A DNA stretch of 64,000 nucleotides from Methylothermaceae bacteria B42 (GCA_001566965.1 LSNW01000007.1:1-64000), one strand, 5' to 3'; shown: positions 1 through 9,597, counted from the first letter of the stretch. Notes: generated from the sequence alone by a model not told the origin. Numbers and translations: made by a program.

Positions 1-384
1 CCCCTGCTCCAACAATTCATCCAGCATTTTTTCCCGTGGAAGGCGGCGCATCTTGACTAGCCAGTCTATAGGTTCACCCGCCCCATCTAGCTGTAGTGCT
101 CCGTTAGCACGGGTGATTGGAATCACCGCCAGATAAACCTCCGGCGCGAGACGACGATTCAGACGCAATTCTTCCTGGCAATAGAATTTTCGCAACGCTA
201 CCGTACTAAAATCCAAATAATCGTATCGAACCGGTTTTTTTAGTTTGTACGCATAACGTTGGGTCAGAAAAACCCAAGACATCCGGGTTTCAATCATTTG
301 CACCCGGAATGGGCGGTCCAGGTAAGTTTCCGGCTGTTGGAGGAGACGTAATTTAGCCTGCTGCAAGGAATCCGAAATTATCAT
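1..384 (-). CDS. Aminoglycoside phosphotransferase-like/AAA ATP-binding protein, N-terminal part (cut by window edge)
   Basis: Reading leftward from an ATG at 384, the frame stays open to the window edge for 128 codons. The translation contains FLTQRYAYKLKKPVRYDYLDF followed by CQEELRLNRRLAPEVYLAV. This is the typical N-terminus of the COG2187-type family, in which an aminoglycoside-phosphotransferase-like domain precedes a P-loop ATPase domain. Neither catalytic centre lies in the visible part, so activity cannot be judged. The start is one base downstream of the Nudix stop codon, which points to co-transcription with that gene. The family is recognised from memory of its N-terminal pattern only. 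Confidence 0.7.
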   Translation of the reverse strand, partial: MIISDSLQQAKLRLLQQPETYLDRPFRVQMIETRMSWVFLTQRYAYKLKKPVRYDYLDFSTVALRKFYCQEELRLNRRLAPEVYLAVIPITRANGALQLDGAGEPIDWLVKMRRLPREKMLDELLEQG

Positions 385-385
385 C

Positions 386-823
386 TCAATGCACTGCTTT
401 GCCGGTGACCACCCCATGCGCCCAGTCCAAGATGGTTTGCAATCGCTCCACCAATAAAGGGCGAGCCTGCTCATAAGTCAGCCAGCGAAATTCATGGTGT
501 TCCGGTTTTCCCAATTCGGGGTTGACGGGTAACGTTACTTCACCTGCGGGGGATTCCGCCAAATAATAGCGGGCAATTTTGCCCCGGCTGTAAGGGAGCG
601 TTTCTTTAAAGACTACCCCCCAGCGAAAATGCAAATCGGTTAAACCGGTTTCTTCTTGAACCTCCCGGACAGCTGCTTGCAATGGATCCTCCCCTGGCTC
701 CACGAGACCTTTGGGGAAATCCCAATAATGAAATACCCGTAGCAAAAGATAGTGAGGCACCTGCTCAATATAACGAACAACCACCACCCCGGCCGATAAG
801 GTTAGCTTCTTCTCCGTCAACAC
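386..823 (-). CDS. Nudix hydrolase, probably diadenosine tetraphosphatase-like
   Basis: A 145-residue Nudix protein with a complete Nudix box at about residues 39-61 (G-x5-E-x7-REVQEETGL), which binds Mg2+ and cleaves nucleoside diphosphate-X substrates. The sequence before the box (YLLLRVFHYWDFPKGLVEPG) resembles asymmetric Ap4A hydrolases, so dinucleoside polyphosphates are the likely substrate. Start is GTG with GAGGGG a few bases upstream; a TTG is the next codon. It precedes the phosphotransferase-like gene by one base and probably shares its transcript. Confidence 0.85.
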   Translation of the reverse strand: MLTEKKLTLSAGVVVVRYIEQVPHYLLLRVFHYWDFPKGLVEPGEDPLQAAVREVQEETGLTDLHFRWGVVFKETLPYSRGKIARYYLAESPAGEVTLPVNPELGKPEHHEFRWLTYEQARPLLVERLQTILDWAHGVVTGKAVH

Positions 824-1020
824 TACCCCTCACATTGTTTTGGTTGAGTTTTAGTTCAATCATGGAACTTTGACAGTCTTTTGCCAAGCTTAGAAATAAT
901 AATGGGATTAATGTAGACTTTCCCGCAGTATAAGGATATGCATTAAAATCAATCTTGTAGGCGGTTGATTTTTATAAAAGAAAGTGACACGCATAAATGT
1001 ATTATCCACTGCTTATTTTG

Positions 1021-1051
1021 TAATAAAAAAGCCTTCCCGAAAGAAGGCTTT
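1021..1051 (-). terminator. Intrinsic terminator of deaD
   Basis: Stem AAAGCCTTC (1028-1036) and GAAGGCTTT (1043-1051) with a 6-nt loop. Read on the minus strand, the stem is followed by a T-rich run (TTTTTTATTA). It lies about 60 bp beyond the deaD stop codon. Confidence 0.85.
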
Positions 1052-1107
1052 CTATTCTAAAAATTATCTTGCCCTGAGATTGGAAACCTAAAAGGCAAGC
1101 GCAATTG

Positions 1108-2748
1108 CTAATTGCGCCTGGAATCTGCCTTTGAAATATTCAACTGCCGACCGACCACCCAGGTTTTCTTCAATGTTCTGAAAACTTCCTTAGGCATCCC
1201 ATCGGGCAAATCGACGGTGCTGAAATCCTCATGAATATTAATCCGGCCAATAAAGCGGCCTTCCAAGCCGGCTTCATTGGTAATTGCGCCCATGATATTG
1301 CCGGGCTTGACACCGTGGTTGCGTCCCACTTCAATCCGATAGCTCACCATTTCCACTTCAGGGTCTCTACGAGATTTACGCTTAAGGGTAACGCGGGTTT
1401 TAGGCGAGATATCTTGGCGTGTTTCCTTATCCAAGATCAAAGGATCATTGCCTTGCAGCTGCTTTGCCAATGCCGCCGCGATATCAATGGCCGGTATGTC
1501 ATGTTCTTCCTGATATTGTTGTAACAAGTTGCGAAAGAATGCCACATCTTCGGTTGCCAGCGTATCGGTAATGCGTTGCTTGAATCGGGCCATGCGTTGA
1601 TGATTGATAACTTCAGTCGTCGGTAGCTTCATCAATTCAACTTTTTGTTTGGTCGCCCTTTCGATGGCATTCAATAAACGCTTTTCCCGTGGCGTGACAA
1701 ACAAAATTGCTTCGCCCGTTCTGCCGGCCCGGCCGGTTCTGCCAATACGATGAACGTAGGATTCGGTATCTAATGGAATGTCATAGTTGATGACGTGGCT
1801 GATTCTTTGCACATCCAAACCCCGTGCCGCCACATCCGTCGCAACCAAAACATCCAATTTACCATTTTTCAGCTGTTCCACTGTTCTTTGGCGTTGGTGC
1901 TGGGGAATATCGCCATTCAAGGGCGCCGCCGCATAACCCCGGGCCGCCAGCTTTTCCGCCAATTCCACGGTAGCATTCTTGGTGCGGACGAACAATATCG
2001 TTGCTTCAAAATCTTCCGCTTCCAGAATTCTTGTCAGTGCATCTAGTTTTGCATGGGGGTTAATTAAACAATAACGTTGACGGATGGTTTCGGCAGTTGA
2101 AGTCTTAACCTTGATTTTGATTTCCTCCGGTTCGCGCAAATGCTGCTGGGCGATCCGGCGAATCGGTGCCGGCATGGTTGCGGAGAAAAGGGCGACTTGT
2201 CGCTCAGCTGGCGTCTGTTCCAGAATCCAATCCACATCATCCACAAAACCCATCCGAAGCATTTCGTCGGCTTCATCGAGCACTAGCGTTTTCAAACCGT
2301 CAAGATTCAATGTTCCCCGACGCATATGGTCCATGATCCGGCCAGGGGTTCCCACCACCACGTGGACACCGCGTTTCAGCTGGCGAATCTGTCGGCCATA
2401 TTCTTGCCCCCCATAAATAGGCAAAATATGAATATCTTTTAGATGTGCACCATAAGTCTGGAACGCTTCCGCCACCTGCAAGGCCAATTCCCGCGTGGGT
2501 GTCAATACGAGCACCTGCGGATAGGCTTGCTCGGTATCGATCTTAGCCAATAAAGGTAGTGCGAAGGCTGCGGTTTTTCCGGTGCCGGTTTGCGCCTGAG
2601 CAATCATGTCCTTGCCTGCCATCACATGGGGAATAGTGGCAGCCTGAATCGGGGTTGGAGATTCGTATCCCGCTTCTTGGAGGGCAAGTAGCAAAGGTTT
2701 TGGTAAATTTAATTCTTGGAAGGAAGAAACAATGGAATCTGTCGTCAT
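1108..2748 (-). CDS. deaD: ATP-dependent DEAD-box RNA helicase DeaD/CsdA
   Basis: A 546-residue DEAD-box helicase acting on structured RNA in ribosome assembly and cold adaptation. Motifs appear in order: Q motif (PTPIQ), AQTGTGKT near residue 55, PTRELALQ, DEADEML near 160, SAT, ARGLDV and HRIGRTGRAG near 335. The last ~100 residues look like the DbpA-type RNA-binding domain (IEVGRNHGVKPGNIMG), which separates DeaD from RhlE and SrmB. It is shorter than E. coli CsdA (about 629 aa) because the low-complexity tail is missing. It is monocistronic, with its own terminator and a long untranslated leader. Confidence 0.95.
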   Translation of the reverse strand: MTTDSIVSSFQELNLPKPLLLALQEAGYESPTPIQAATIPHVMAGKDMIAQAQTGTGKTAAFALPLLAKIDTEQAYPQVLVLTPTRELALQVAEAFQTYGAHLKDIHILPIYGGQEYGRQIRQLKRGVHVVVGTPGRIMDHMRRGTLNLDGLKTLVLDEADEMLRMGFVDDVDWILEQTPAERQVALFSATMPAPIRRIAQQHLREPEEIKIKVKTSTAETIRQRYCLINPHAKLDALTRILEAEDFEATILFVRTKNATVELAEKLAARGYAAAPLNGDIPQHQRQRTVEQLKNGKLDVLVATDVAARGLDVQRISHVINYDIPLDTESYVHRIGRTGRAGRTGEAILFVTPREKRLLNAIERATKQKVELMKLPTTEVINHQRMARFKQRITDTLATEDVAFFRNLLQQYQEEHDIPAIDIAAALAKQLQGNDPLILDKETRQDISPKTRVTLKRKSRRDPEVEMVSYRIEVGRNHGVKPGNIMGAITNEAGLEGRFIGRINIHEDFSTVDLPDGMPKEVFRTLKKTWVVGRQLNISKADSRRN

Positions 2749-3118
2749 ATAAAATGCCTAAAAAGTCTATGTAAGTGAAAAGCAGCTAGAAGATGCAAGC
2801 ACGCCGCAAGATTTTCACTTAAAAAATAGGCGCTAAGGCATCGGAACTGCAGGAATGATGGTCGGACTGGCCAAATTAAGGCGTGATCTCGAAATCAATC
2901 TACAATTATACAATAATAGCCTAAAGATTGCCTAAAATATTTAAGTAATTTGCAACAATTAATAACTTAGAGGGAAGCTATCTCATGAAATTAGGATTGG
3001 TTGCATAAAAATTCGTACCGCAGCGTAAAATTTCCTATCATATAAGGTTGTATTTTCGAGCTTACGGGCAATAACAATCTGGATTGCTTTATAAAAACTT
3101 ACGGTTAAGGGGGTTATT
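2749..3118. other. 370-bp divergent intergenic region, deaD / nhaD
   Basis: AT-rich region between two divergent genes. It contains the deaD leader and candidate promoter, and on the other strand the untranslated region of the sodium antiporter. I see no gene, strong hairpin or repeat in it apart from those elements. Confidence 0.6.
2905..2933 (-). promoter_or_regulatory. Candidate sigma70 promoter of deaD
   Basis: On the minus strand a perfect TATAAT (2905-2910) is preceded at 18 bp by TAGGCA (four of six matches to TTGACA). Transcription from here would leave a leader of about 150 nt before the deaD start. Long leaders are typical of cold-shock helicase mRNAs. Confidence 0.45.
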
Positions 3119-4486
3119 TTGTTCAAATTCATTTTCATTTTCCTGAGTTTGTGGGTACTGCCCTCCATCGCTTCCGCTTCCGAGTGGGATACGCTGGATA
3201 TGGTGACTACCGAACGGGGAATATATTGCGTGCTCATCTTCATCATCGCCTATGTGTTAGTGATGGCGGAAGAATTTATTGAGCTGAAGAAGTCAAAACC
3301 AGTCATCATCGCAGCCACCATTATCTGGGCGGAAGTCGCCTATATGGCCAGCACCAAGGGGGTGTCCACGGAAGAACTGCATGGCGCGGTTGCCCACAAC
3401 CTGGCCGAATACGGCGAGTTGATGCTGTTTTTGCTGGTGGCCATGACTTACATCAACGCCATGGCTGACAGGAACGTTTTTGAACGCTTGCGATCCTGGC
3501 TGCTGAGCCGAAATTTCGGCTACCGCAAGCTGTTTTGGATCACAGGAATCATTACCTTTTTCCTTTCCGCGGTTGCCGACAACCTCACTTCGGCCTTGCT
3601 CATTGGCGCTGTCGTGTTGGCCGTGGGCAAAGACAATCCACGGTTTGTCGCCTTGGGACTCATCAACCTGGTGATTGCTGCCAACGCTGGCGGGGCTTTC
3701 AGCCCTTTTGGCGATATCACCACCCTGATGGTCTGGCAGGCGGAAAAAGCCACTTTCTTTGAGTTTTTCGAATTATTCCTACCTTCGGTTGTCAACTATC
3801 TGATTCCCGCGGCAGCGATGCATTTCGCGGTTCCGGACGAGCAACCTGAAACTACCGGGAAAGGGTTGGTGCCTTTGAAAGTGGGCGCCTACACCGTCTG
3901 CGCTCTGTTTGGTCTGACCATTACAATGGCGGTCAGTTTCAAGCAACTACTGCACCTGCCACCCTTTATGGGCATGATGGCCGGCTGGGGCGTTCTCGGG
4001 GCCTTTGGCTTCTGGATTAAATGGCAAGAGAAAGACCTGCCTCACGAAAAACGCTTTGATATCTTCAATATGGTTCGTGACGCGGAATGGGATACCCTGC
4101 TCTTCTTTTTCGGGGTGATCTTCGCAGTGGCGGGCCTTGACTACATCGGCTATATGGATGTTACCGCCCAGTGGATGTATGAAGACCTGGGGCCAACCGC
4201 CGCCAATATCCTGGTGGGTTTTCTTTCTGCTGTCGTGGACAACATTCCGGTCATGTTTGCGGTGTTGAGCATGGAACCCGATATGGATCTGTACCAATGG
4301 CTGCTGGTCACCCTGACCGCGGGTGTTGGTGGATCCATGTTGTCCATTGGCTCTGCCGCCGGCGTTGCTTTAATGGGAATTTCCAAAGGCAAATACACCT
4401 TTTTTTCCCATCTGCGCTGGACGCCCGCCATTATGGCAGGCTATTTTGCCAGCATCGTGGTCCACTATTGGCTTAACGCGTCATAA
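3119..4486 (+). CDS. nhaD: NhaD-type Na+/H+ antiporter (copy 1)
   Basis: A 455-residue multi-spanning membrane protein of the NhaD/ion transporter superfamily, which expels Na+ or Li+ in exchange for protons. Residues 1-21 look like a cleavable signal (MFKFIFIFL...ASA), as seen in other NhaDs. Two similar halves carry the re-entrant motifs VADNLTSALL near 155 with NAGGAFSPFGDITTLMVWQ near 190, and AVVDNIPVMFAV near 370 with GVGGSMLSIGSAAGVA near 400. Start is TTG, chosen because TAAGGGGG lies at good spacing and no in-frame ATG precedes the signal. A second copy lies at 62229-63593. Confidence 0.92.
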   Translation: MFKFIFIFLSLWVLPSIASASEWDTLDMVTTERGIYCVLIFIIAYVLVMAEEFIELKKSKPVIIAATIIWAEVAYMASTKGVSTEELHGAVAHNLAEYGELMLFLLVAMTYINAMADRNVFERLRSWLLSRNFGYRKLFWITGIITFFLSAVADNLTSALLIGAVVLAVGKDNPRFVALGLINLVIAANAGGAFSPFGDITTLMVWQAEKATFFEFFELFLPSVVNYLIPAAAMHFAVPDEQPETTGKGLVPLKVGAYTVCALFGLTITMAVSFKQLLHLPPFMGMMAGWGVLGAFGFWIKWQEKDLPHEKRFDIFNMVRDAEWDTLLFFFGVIFAVAGLDYIGYMDVTAQWMYEDLGPTAANILVGFLSAVVDNIPVMFAVLSMEPDMDLYQWLLVTLTAGVGGSMLSIGSAAGVALMGISKGKYTFFSHLRWTPAIMAGYFASIVVHYWLNAS

Positions 4487-4498
4487 AAAAGACACCTG

Positions 4499-4526
4499 CG
4501 ACTGGGCACAGGCAAGTGCCCAGTCG
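4499..4526. terminator. Bidirectional terminator between nhaD and ampG
   Basis: A perfect 11-bp stem (CGACTGGGCAC / GTGCCCAGTCG) with a 6-nt loop. It is followed by TTATTTACTT on the plus strand and by a T-rich run (GTCTTTTTT) on the minus strand. It abuts the ampG stop codon and can serve both convergent genes. Confidence 0.85.
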
Positions 4527-5786
4527 TTATTTACTTGTAGCAGATATTGCTTCCGCGCCAAGCCAGCGCTTAAACCTGAGCAGAATCAGTAAGCCCGGCA
4601 CGGCAATCAGCGCGCAAAAAATAAAAAAATCCACCCATCCCATATGCTTGGCCATCCAGCCTGTGGGCGCTGCCACAATCACCCGTGGAATTCCCATCAA
4701 ACTGGACAGCAACGCGTATTGAGTTGCGGTAAACCGCTTATCTGTCTGACTGGCCATAAAAGCAACGAATGCCGCCGTCCCCATACCCGCGGATAAATTC
4801 TCAAAACTGATGACCGCCATCAGCCCACTCAAACTGGGACCAAGCTGGGCCAATAACGCAAAACCGGCGGTGGACAGTGCCTGCAGCAATCCAAATAACC
4901 ACAATGAAGCGTAGATCCCCAGCTTCAGAATCAAAATCCCTCCTGCCAACCCGCCGAGTATGGTGGCCCAAAACCCAAACAGCTTCACCACCGCCCCGAT
5001 CTCTGTTTTGGTAAATCCCATATCCAGATAAAAAGGCATGGTCATGTGGCTAGCCATGGTATCGCCCATTTTATAGAGCAGGATAAACAACAAAATCCAC
5101 CAGGCATCGGCTCTGCCAAAAAATTCCATAAAAGGCTTTACCACCGCGTCGCTCAAAGTGGTTGGCGTACCTTTTGGCAAACTAGGTTCTTTGGCCCACC
5201 AAGTGGTCAAGGCCGCCGTCGCCATCAGCCCGCCACATAGCCAATAAACCCTTGCAAATCCAAGGAAATCGGCCAAGATGAGTCCGCCGCCAGAGGTCAA
5301 TAGCATGCCTAAACGGTAACCGTTCACGTACAATGACCCACCCAATCCTTGTTCGATATCCGCTAATGATTCACGGCGATAGGCATCTACAAGAATATCT
5401 TGGGTTGCGGACAAAAAAGTCACCAGAAAGGCAATCACCGCAACCCACCAGGGATTGGATTCTGGGTGGGTAAAGCCCAGTCCGGCAATAGATAACGCCA
5501 ACAATCCCTGAACCAGCAATAACCACCCCCTTCGGCGGCCCAGCCAGGGAAACGTAAAGCGATCAAAAATGGGCGCCCAAAGGAACTTGCCCGTATAAGG
5601 CAGCCCTACCAAGGCAAACAAGCCAATAGTTGTTAAATCCACTCCGGATTCTCGCATCCATGCTTGCAAGACGGAACCGGTGAGTAACAGTGGCAGTCCA
5701 CTGTAAAAACCCATGGCAAAGGCTACCGCCATCCGCTGGGACAAGAGCGCGCGGGCAATCCCGGCAGGCTTAGAAGGGATAGTCAT
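4527..5786 (-). CDS. ampG: AmpG-family muropeptide permease (MFS)
   Basis: A 419-residue major facilitator protein with about 12 membrane segments. The N-terminal signature (GFYSGLPLLLTGSVLQAWMR, then GKFLWAPIFDRF and LGRRRGWLL) is diagnostic of AmpG. AmpG imports GlcNAc-anhydromuropeptides from the periplasm for cell-wall recycling. Its start overlaps the xthA stop by 17 bp, so the two genes are translationally linked. The Slt transglycosylase at 60173-62200, which makes such muropeptides, is in the same window but not in the same operon. Confidence 0.9.
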   Translation of the reverse strand: MTIPSKPAGIARALLSQRMAVAFAMGFYSGLPLLLTGSVLQAWMRESGVDLTTIGLFALVGLPYTGKFLWAPIFDRFTFPWLGRRRGWLLLVQGLLALSIAGLGFTHPESNPWWVAVIAFLVTFLSATQDILVDAYRRESLADIEQGLGGSLYVNGYRLGMLLTSGGGLILADFLGFARVYWLCGGLMATAALTTWWAKEPSLPKGTPTTLSDAVVKPFMEFFGRADAWWILLFILLYKMGDTMASHMTMPFYLDMGFTKTEIGAVVKLFGFWATILGGLAGGILILKLGIYASLWLFGLLQALSTAGFALLAQLGPSLSGLMAVISFENLSAGMGTAAFVAFMASQTDKRFTATQYALLSSLMGIPRVIVAAPTGWMAKHMGWVDFFIFCALIAVPGLLILLRFKRWLGAEAISATSK

Positions 5787-6543
5787 AATCGATAATCAAA
5801 GGTGCATGGTCGGAAAAGCGTTTTTCTTTGTATATTTCCACTCGAAGAATGTTATCTTTTAGCGAGGGACTGACGACTTGATAATCAATCCGCCATCCCA
5901 CATTTTTTTCCCATGCCCGGCCGCGATTGGACCACCATGTGTATTGATCCGGTTCCTGATTGAGGACCCGAAAGGCATCCACCCACCCTTCCTCTCCAAA
6001 CAACTTATCCATCCAGGCCCTTTCCTCCGGCAAAAAACCAGATCGATTCTGGTTGGAGCGCCAATTTTTAATATCGATTTTTTTGTGGGCGATATTGAAA
6101 TCTCCGCAAAAAATATAATCCCGCCCGGACTGGGCACATTCGCGCATAAATTCTAAAAAACGATCCAGAAACTTGAATTTAAACGCCTGCCTTTCCTCCC
6201 CCGAAGTCCCTGAAGGAATATAGACGGAAGCGACACTCAACTGACCAAAACGTCCTTCCAGATAACGCCCCTCCGCATCCACTTCCGGCCAGCCCAGGCC
6301 AATTTTGACTTCATCCGGTTCCTTGCGCACATACAACGCCACGCCGCCATAACCTTTTTTTTCCGCAGTGTGGTAATAACAATGATAGCCTTCAGGCCAA
6401 AAGACCTTATCTTGTAGTTGATCCAACTGGGCTTTGATTTCCTGCAAACAGACGATGTCAGCTTGTTGACTGGCCAGCCAGCGGAAAAATCCTTTGCGCT
6501 CTGCCGAGCGGATGCCATTCACATTTAGGGTAATCACCCGCAT
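5770..6543 (-). CDS. xthA: Exodeoxyribonuclease III
   Basis: A 257-residue member of the EEP/AP endonuclease family that acts on abasic sites and 3' ends in base excision repair. Visible catalytic motifs are NVNGIRS at residues 7-13, LQEIKA around residue 34, GDFNIAH and the terminal SDHAPL. The start at 6543 (MRVITLNVNG) matches the family N-terminus and has GGAG 9 bp upstream; an in-frame ATG further upstream would add an unrelated 21-residue extension. It is divergent from pilB. Confidence 0.95.
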   Translation of the reverse strand: MRVITLNVNGIRSAERKGFFRWLASQQADIVCLQEIKAQLDQLQDKVFWPEGYHCYYHTAEKKGYGGVALYVRKEPDEVKIGLGWPEVDAEGRYLEGRFGQLSVASVYIPSGTSGEERQAFKFKFLDRFLEFMRECAQSGRDYIFCGDFNIAHKKIDIKNWRSNQNRSGFLPEERAWMDKLFGEEGWVDAFRVLNQEPDQYTWWSNRGRAWEKNVGWRIDYQVVSPSLKDNILRVEIYKEKRFSDHAPLIIDYDYPF

Positions 6544-6646
6544 TTCTTTATGCTCCATTACTTGATAAGTGGACAAATTAACTTCATCATCTAATATTAA
6601 AAGCACAACGGAAATCCTGATAGTTTATTCGACCCTAAGTAACTTC

Positions 6647-8362
6647 ATGGCAACAACGGCATCAATTCCAAAACTTAACGGACTGGCCCACTGCTTGGTG
6701 GGTGCAGGGTTCATGAGCGAACAAGAGGCAGCTGAGCATCAAGAAAAAGCCAATAATCAGCGCATGCCTTTCGCGACCTATCTTGTCATCAACAAAGTGG
6801 TTGACAGTCTCTCGCTGGCAAAAGCCGCTTCCGCTCAGTTCGGCGTACCGTTGTTCGATTTGGCCACCATGGATATGGAGCTGGCGCCTGTCAAGTTGGT
6901 CAACGATAAGCTCATTCAAAAACATCATATCTTGCCGTTATACCGGCGAGGAAACCGGCTGTTCGTGGCAATTTCCGACCCGACTAATTTCCAGGCGCTC
7001 GATGAAATCAAATTCCACACTGGTCTGAATACCGAAACGGTGCTGGTGGAAGAGGATAAACTATCCAAAGCCATCGATACCGCACTGGAAGCTGCCGACA
7101 GCGCTATCAATGATCTCCTCGATCAAGATCTGGAAAGTCTTGAAATCGGCGAAGTCGAACCACAAACTTCCAATGCTACCGAGGTCGATACCGAAGACGC
7201 CCCCATTGTCCGCTTCGTTAACAAAATCTTGCTCGATGCCATCAAAAAAGGCGCCTCGGATATCCATTTCGAGCCCTATGAAAAACAATTCAGAATCCGG
7301 TTCCGCAGCGATGGCATGCTGCACGAAATATCATCACCTCCACCCAATTTAGCCACCCGCGTCATCTCCCGCATCAAGGTTATGTCCCGGATGGATATCG
7401 CGGAAAGACGGGTACCCCAGGATGGCCGGATCAAGATGATTTTGTCCCGCAATAACGCCATCGATTTCCGCGTCAACACTTGTCCCACGCTGTTCGGGGA
7501 AAAAGTCGTACTGCGTATTCTCGACCCCACCAGCGCCCAAATCGGCATTGACAAACTGGGTTTCGAACCCGAGCAACAAAAATTATTTCTTAACGCCATC
7601 CACAAACCCTACGGCATGATTCTGGTCACAGGACCCACCGGAAGTGGTAAGACGGTTTCTCTCTATACCGCGCTGAACATCCTCAATACGCCGGACAAAA
7701 ACATTTCCACCGCGGAAGATCCCGTGGAAATCACCGTACCCGGCATTAATCAGGTCAACGTCAACCCGAAATCCGGCCTGACCTTTGCCAGCGCGCTCCG
7801 GGCTTTTTTGCGGCAGGATCCCGATATTATCATGGTGGGGGAAATCCGCGATTTGGAAACCGCCGAAATCGCTGTCAAAGCCGCTCAAACCGGACACATG
7901 GTACTGTCAACGCTGCATACCAATGACGCTCCTCAAACCCTGAATCGCTTGGCGCAAATGGGGATTCCGCCATTCAACATTTCCTCTTCGGTGATCCTGA
8001 TCCTGGCCCAACGGTTGGCGCGGCGGCTGTGCGAATACTGCAAGCGGGAAGAAAAATTCCCCAAGGACTTGTTGCTAAAAACCGGTTTTGAAGAAAAGGA
8101 ACTGGATGACCTGGTGCTTTTTACCGCCAACCCCGAAGGCTGTGACCATTGCACCAAGGGCTACAAAGGCCGGGTGGGGATTTACCAGGTGATGCCCATC
8201 ACAGAATCCATCAACCGTTTGATTCTGGAAGGCGGCAACGCCCTGCAAATTGCAGAGCAAGCCAAGGCGGAAGGCATCAACGACCTCCGCGCTTCGGGAT
8301 TGAATAAGGTACGGGAAGGCATTACAAGTATTGAAGAAATTGATCGAGTCACACGGGAATAA
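6647..8362 (+). CDS. pilB: Type IV pilus assembly ATPase PilB
   Basis: A 571-residue GspE/PilB hexameric ATPase that powers pilus extension at the inner membrane. An N-terminal T2SSE_N domain (about 30-150) precedes the ATPase core with Walker A GPTGSGKT near 328, Walker B IIMVGEIRD near 393 and the His box STLHTNDAP. The zinc-binding cysteine pairs CEYC near 461 and CDHC near 498 are intact. Start is the ATG at 6647 (MATTASIPKL); an upstream in-frame ATG at 6569 would add 26 residues not found in the family. First gene of the pilBCD-coaE operon. Confidence 0.95.
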   Translation: MATTASIPKLNGLAHCLVGAGFMSEQEAAEHQEKANNQRMPFATYLVINKVVDSLSLAKAASAQFGVPLFDLATMDMELAPVKLVNDKLIQKHHILPLYRRGNRLFVAISDPTNFQALDEIKFHTGLNTETVLVEEDKLSKAIDTALEAADSAINDLLDQDLESLEIGEVEPQTSNATEVDTEDAPIVRFVNKILLDAIKKGASDIHFEPYEKQFRIRFRSDGMLHEISSPPPNLATRVISRIKVMSRMDIAERRVPQDGRIKMILSRNNAIDFRVNTCPTLFGEKVVLRILDPTSAQIGIDKLGFEPEQQKLFLNAIHKPYGMILVTGPTGSGKTVSLYTALNILNTPDKNISTAEDPVEITVPGINQVNVNPKSGLTFASALRAFLRQDPDIIMVGEIRDLETAEIAVKAAQTGHMVLSTLHTNDAPQTLNRLAQMGIPPFNISSSVILILAQRLARRLCEYCKREEKFPKDLLLKTGFEEKELDDLVLFTANPEGCDHCTKGYKGRVGIYQVMPITESINRLILEGGNALQIAEQAKAEGINDLRASGLNKVREGITSIEEIDRVTRE

Positions 8363-8367
8363 CGCTT

Positions 8368-9597
8368 ATGGTAGCCAGAGTTGAAAAAGAAGAGTTGATC
8401 CAGTTTGTCTGGGAAGGGGTGGACAAAAACGGCAAGCGAATAAAAGGCGAGCAGCCTGGCCGCAGCGAAACCCTTGTCAAGGCGGAGCTGAGACGGCAAG
8501 GGATCAAACCCGTCAAGGTCAAGAAAAAACCCAAACCCCTGTTCGGCGCCCGCAAGAAAAAAATTACCACCAAGGATATCGCGGTTTTCAGCCGCCAATT
8601 GGCCACTATGATGAGCGCCGGGGTGCCATTGGTGCAATCCTTTGAAATTGTCGGTCGCGGACACGAAAATCCCAGCATGCAGGAGTTGATCCTGCAAATC
8701 AAAGACGATATCGAAGGCGGTAATACCCTCACCGAAGCCCTGCGCAAACATCCCCTGTATTTTGACGATCTCTTTTGTAATTTGGTGGAAGCCGGTGAGC
8801 AAGCGGGGGTTTTGGAAACGCTGCTCCATAAAATCGCGGAATACAAGGAAAAAACCGAGTCATTAAAGGCCAAAGTCAAAAAAGCCTTGACCTATCCTGC
8901 CGCGGTAGTGGTAGTGGCTTTTATCGTCTCGGCTATTTTATTGATCTTCGTGGTACCCCAATTTGAGGAGTTATTCAAAGGTTTTGGGGCGGACCTCCCT
9001 GCATTTACCCAATTGGTGATTAATCTCTCCCGCTTCATGCAGGATAACTGGTACTTTGTGTTTGGAGGAATTGGGGTTGCTATTTATGCTTTCATGTATT
9101 TTAAAAAACGATCCTTGGCTTTTAACCGGTTTCTGGACCGGCTTTTTCTCCGTATTCCTGTTATCGGGCCCCAGATATTGCATAAATCCGCCATTGCCCG
9201 CTTTGCCCGCACGCTGTCTACCATGTCCGCTGCCGGGGTACCCTTGGTGGAAGCCTTGGAATCGGTCGCTGGCGCCTCAGGCAATGCGGTATATTCCGAT
9301 GCCATTCTGGACATGCGCGAAGCGGTAGCTACCGGCCAGCAGTTGCAACAAGCCATGCGTCAGACTAACCTGTTTCCCAACATGGTGATCCAAATGATCG
9401 CCATTGGGGAAGAATCAGGCTCCATTGACAGCATGCTGGCTAAAGTGGCCGACTTCTATGAAGAAGAAGTGGACAATGCGGTGGATTCCTTGAGCAGCCT
9501 GATGGAACCCATGATTATGGCCTTTTTGGGGGTGGTTGTAGGTAGCTTGGTCATCGCCATGTACCTGCCGATTTTCAAACTGGGCGCTGTGGTTTAG
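8368..9597 (+). CDS. pilC: Type IV pilus inner-membrane platform protein PilC
   Basis: A 409-residue GspF/PilC protein with two T2SSF domains (about 70-195 and 275-400), each followed by hydrophobic segments. The motifs FSRQLATMMSAGVPLVQSFE and FARTLSTMSAAGVPLVEALE show the internal duplication. PilC forms the platform that PilB works on to insert pilins. It starts 5 bp after pilB. Confidence 0.96.
   Translation: MVARVEKEELIQFVWEGVDKNGKRIKGEQPGRSETLVKAELRRQGIKPVKVKKKPKPLFGARKKKITTKDIAVFSRQLATMMSAGVPLVQSFEIVGRGHENPSMQELILQIKDDIEGGNTLTEALRKHPLYFDDLFCNLVEAGEQAGVLETLLHKIAEYKEKTESLKAKVKKALTYPAAVVVVAFIVSAILLIFVVPQFEELFKGFGADLPAFTQLVINLSRFMQDNWYFVFGGIGVAIYAFMYFKKRSLAFNRFLDRLFLRIPVIGPQILHKSAIARFARTLSTMSAAGVPLVEALESVAGASGNAVYSDAILDMREAVATGQQLQQAMRQTNLFPNMVIQMIAIGEESGSIDSMLAKVADFYEEEVDNAVDSLSSLMEPMIMAFLGVVVGSLVIAMYLPIFKLGAVV

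Noticed and set aside
6569-6646. Longer N-terminus for pilB
   Set aside because: The extra 26 codons are unlike PilB proteins and overlap the xthA upstream region; the ATG at 6647 fits the family.
8182-8829. 215-codon minus-strand frame
   Set aside because: Antisense to the pilB end and pilC start; no recognisable protein features.
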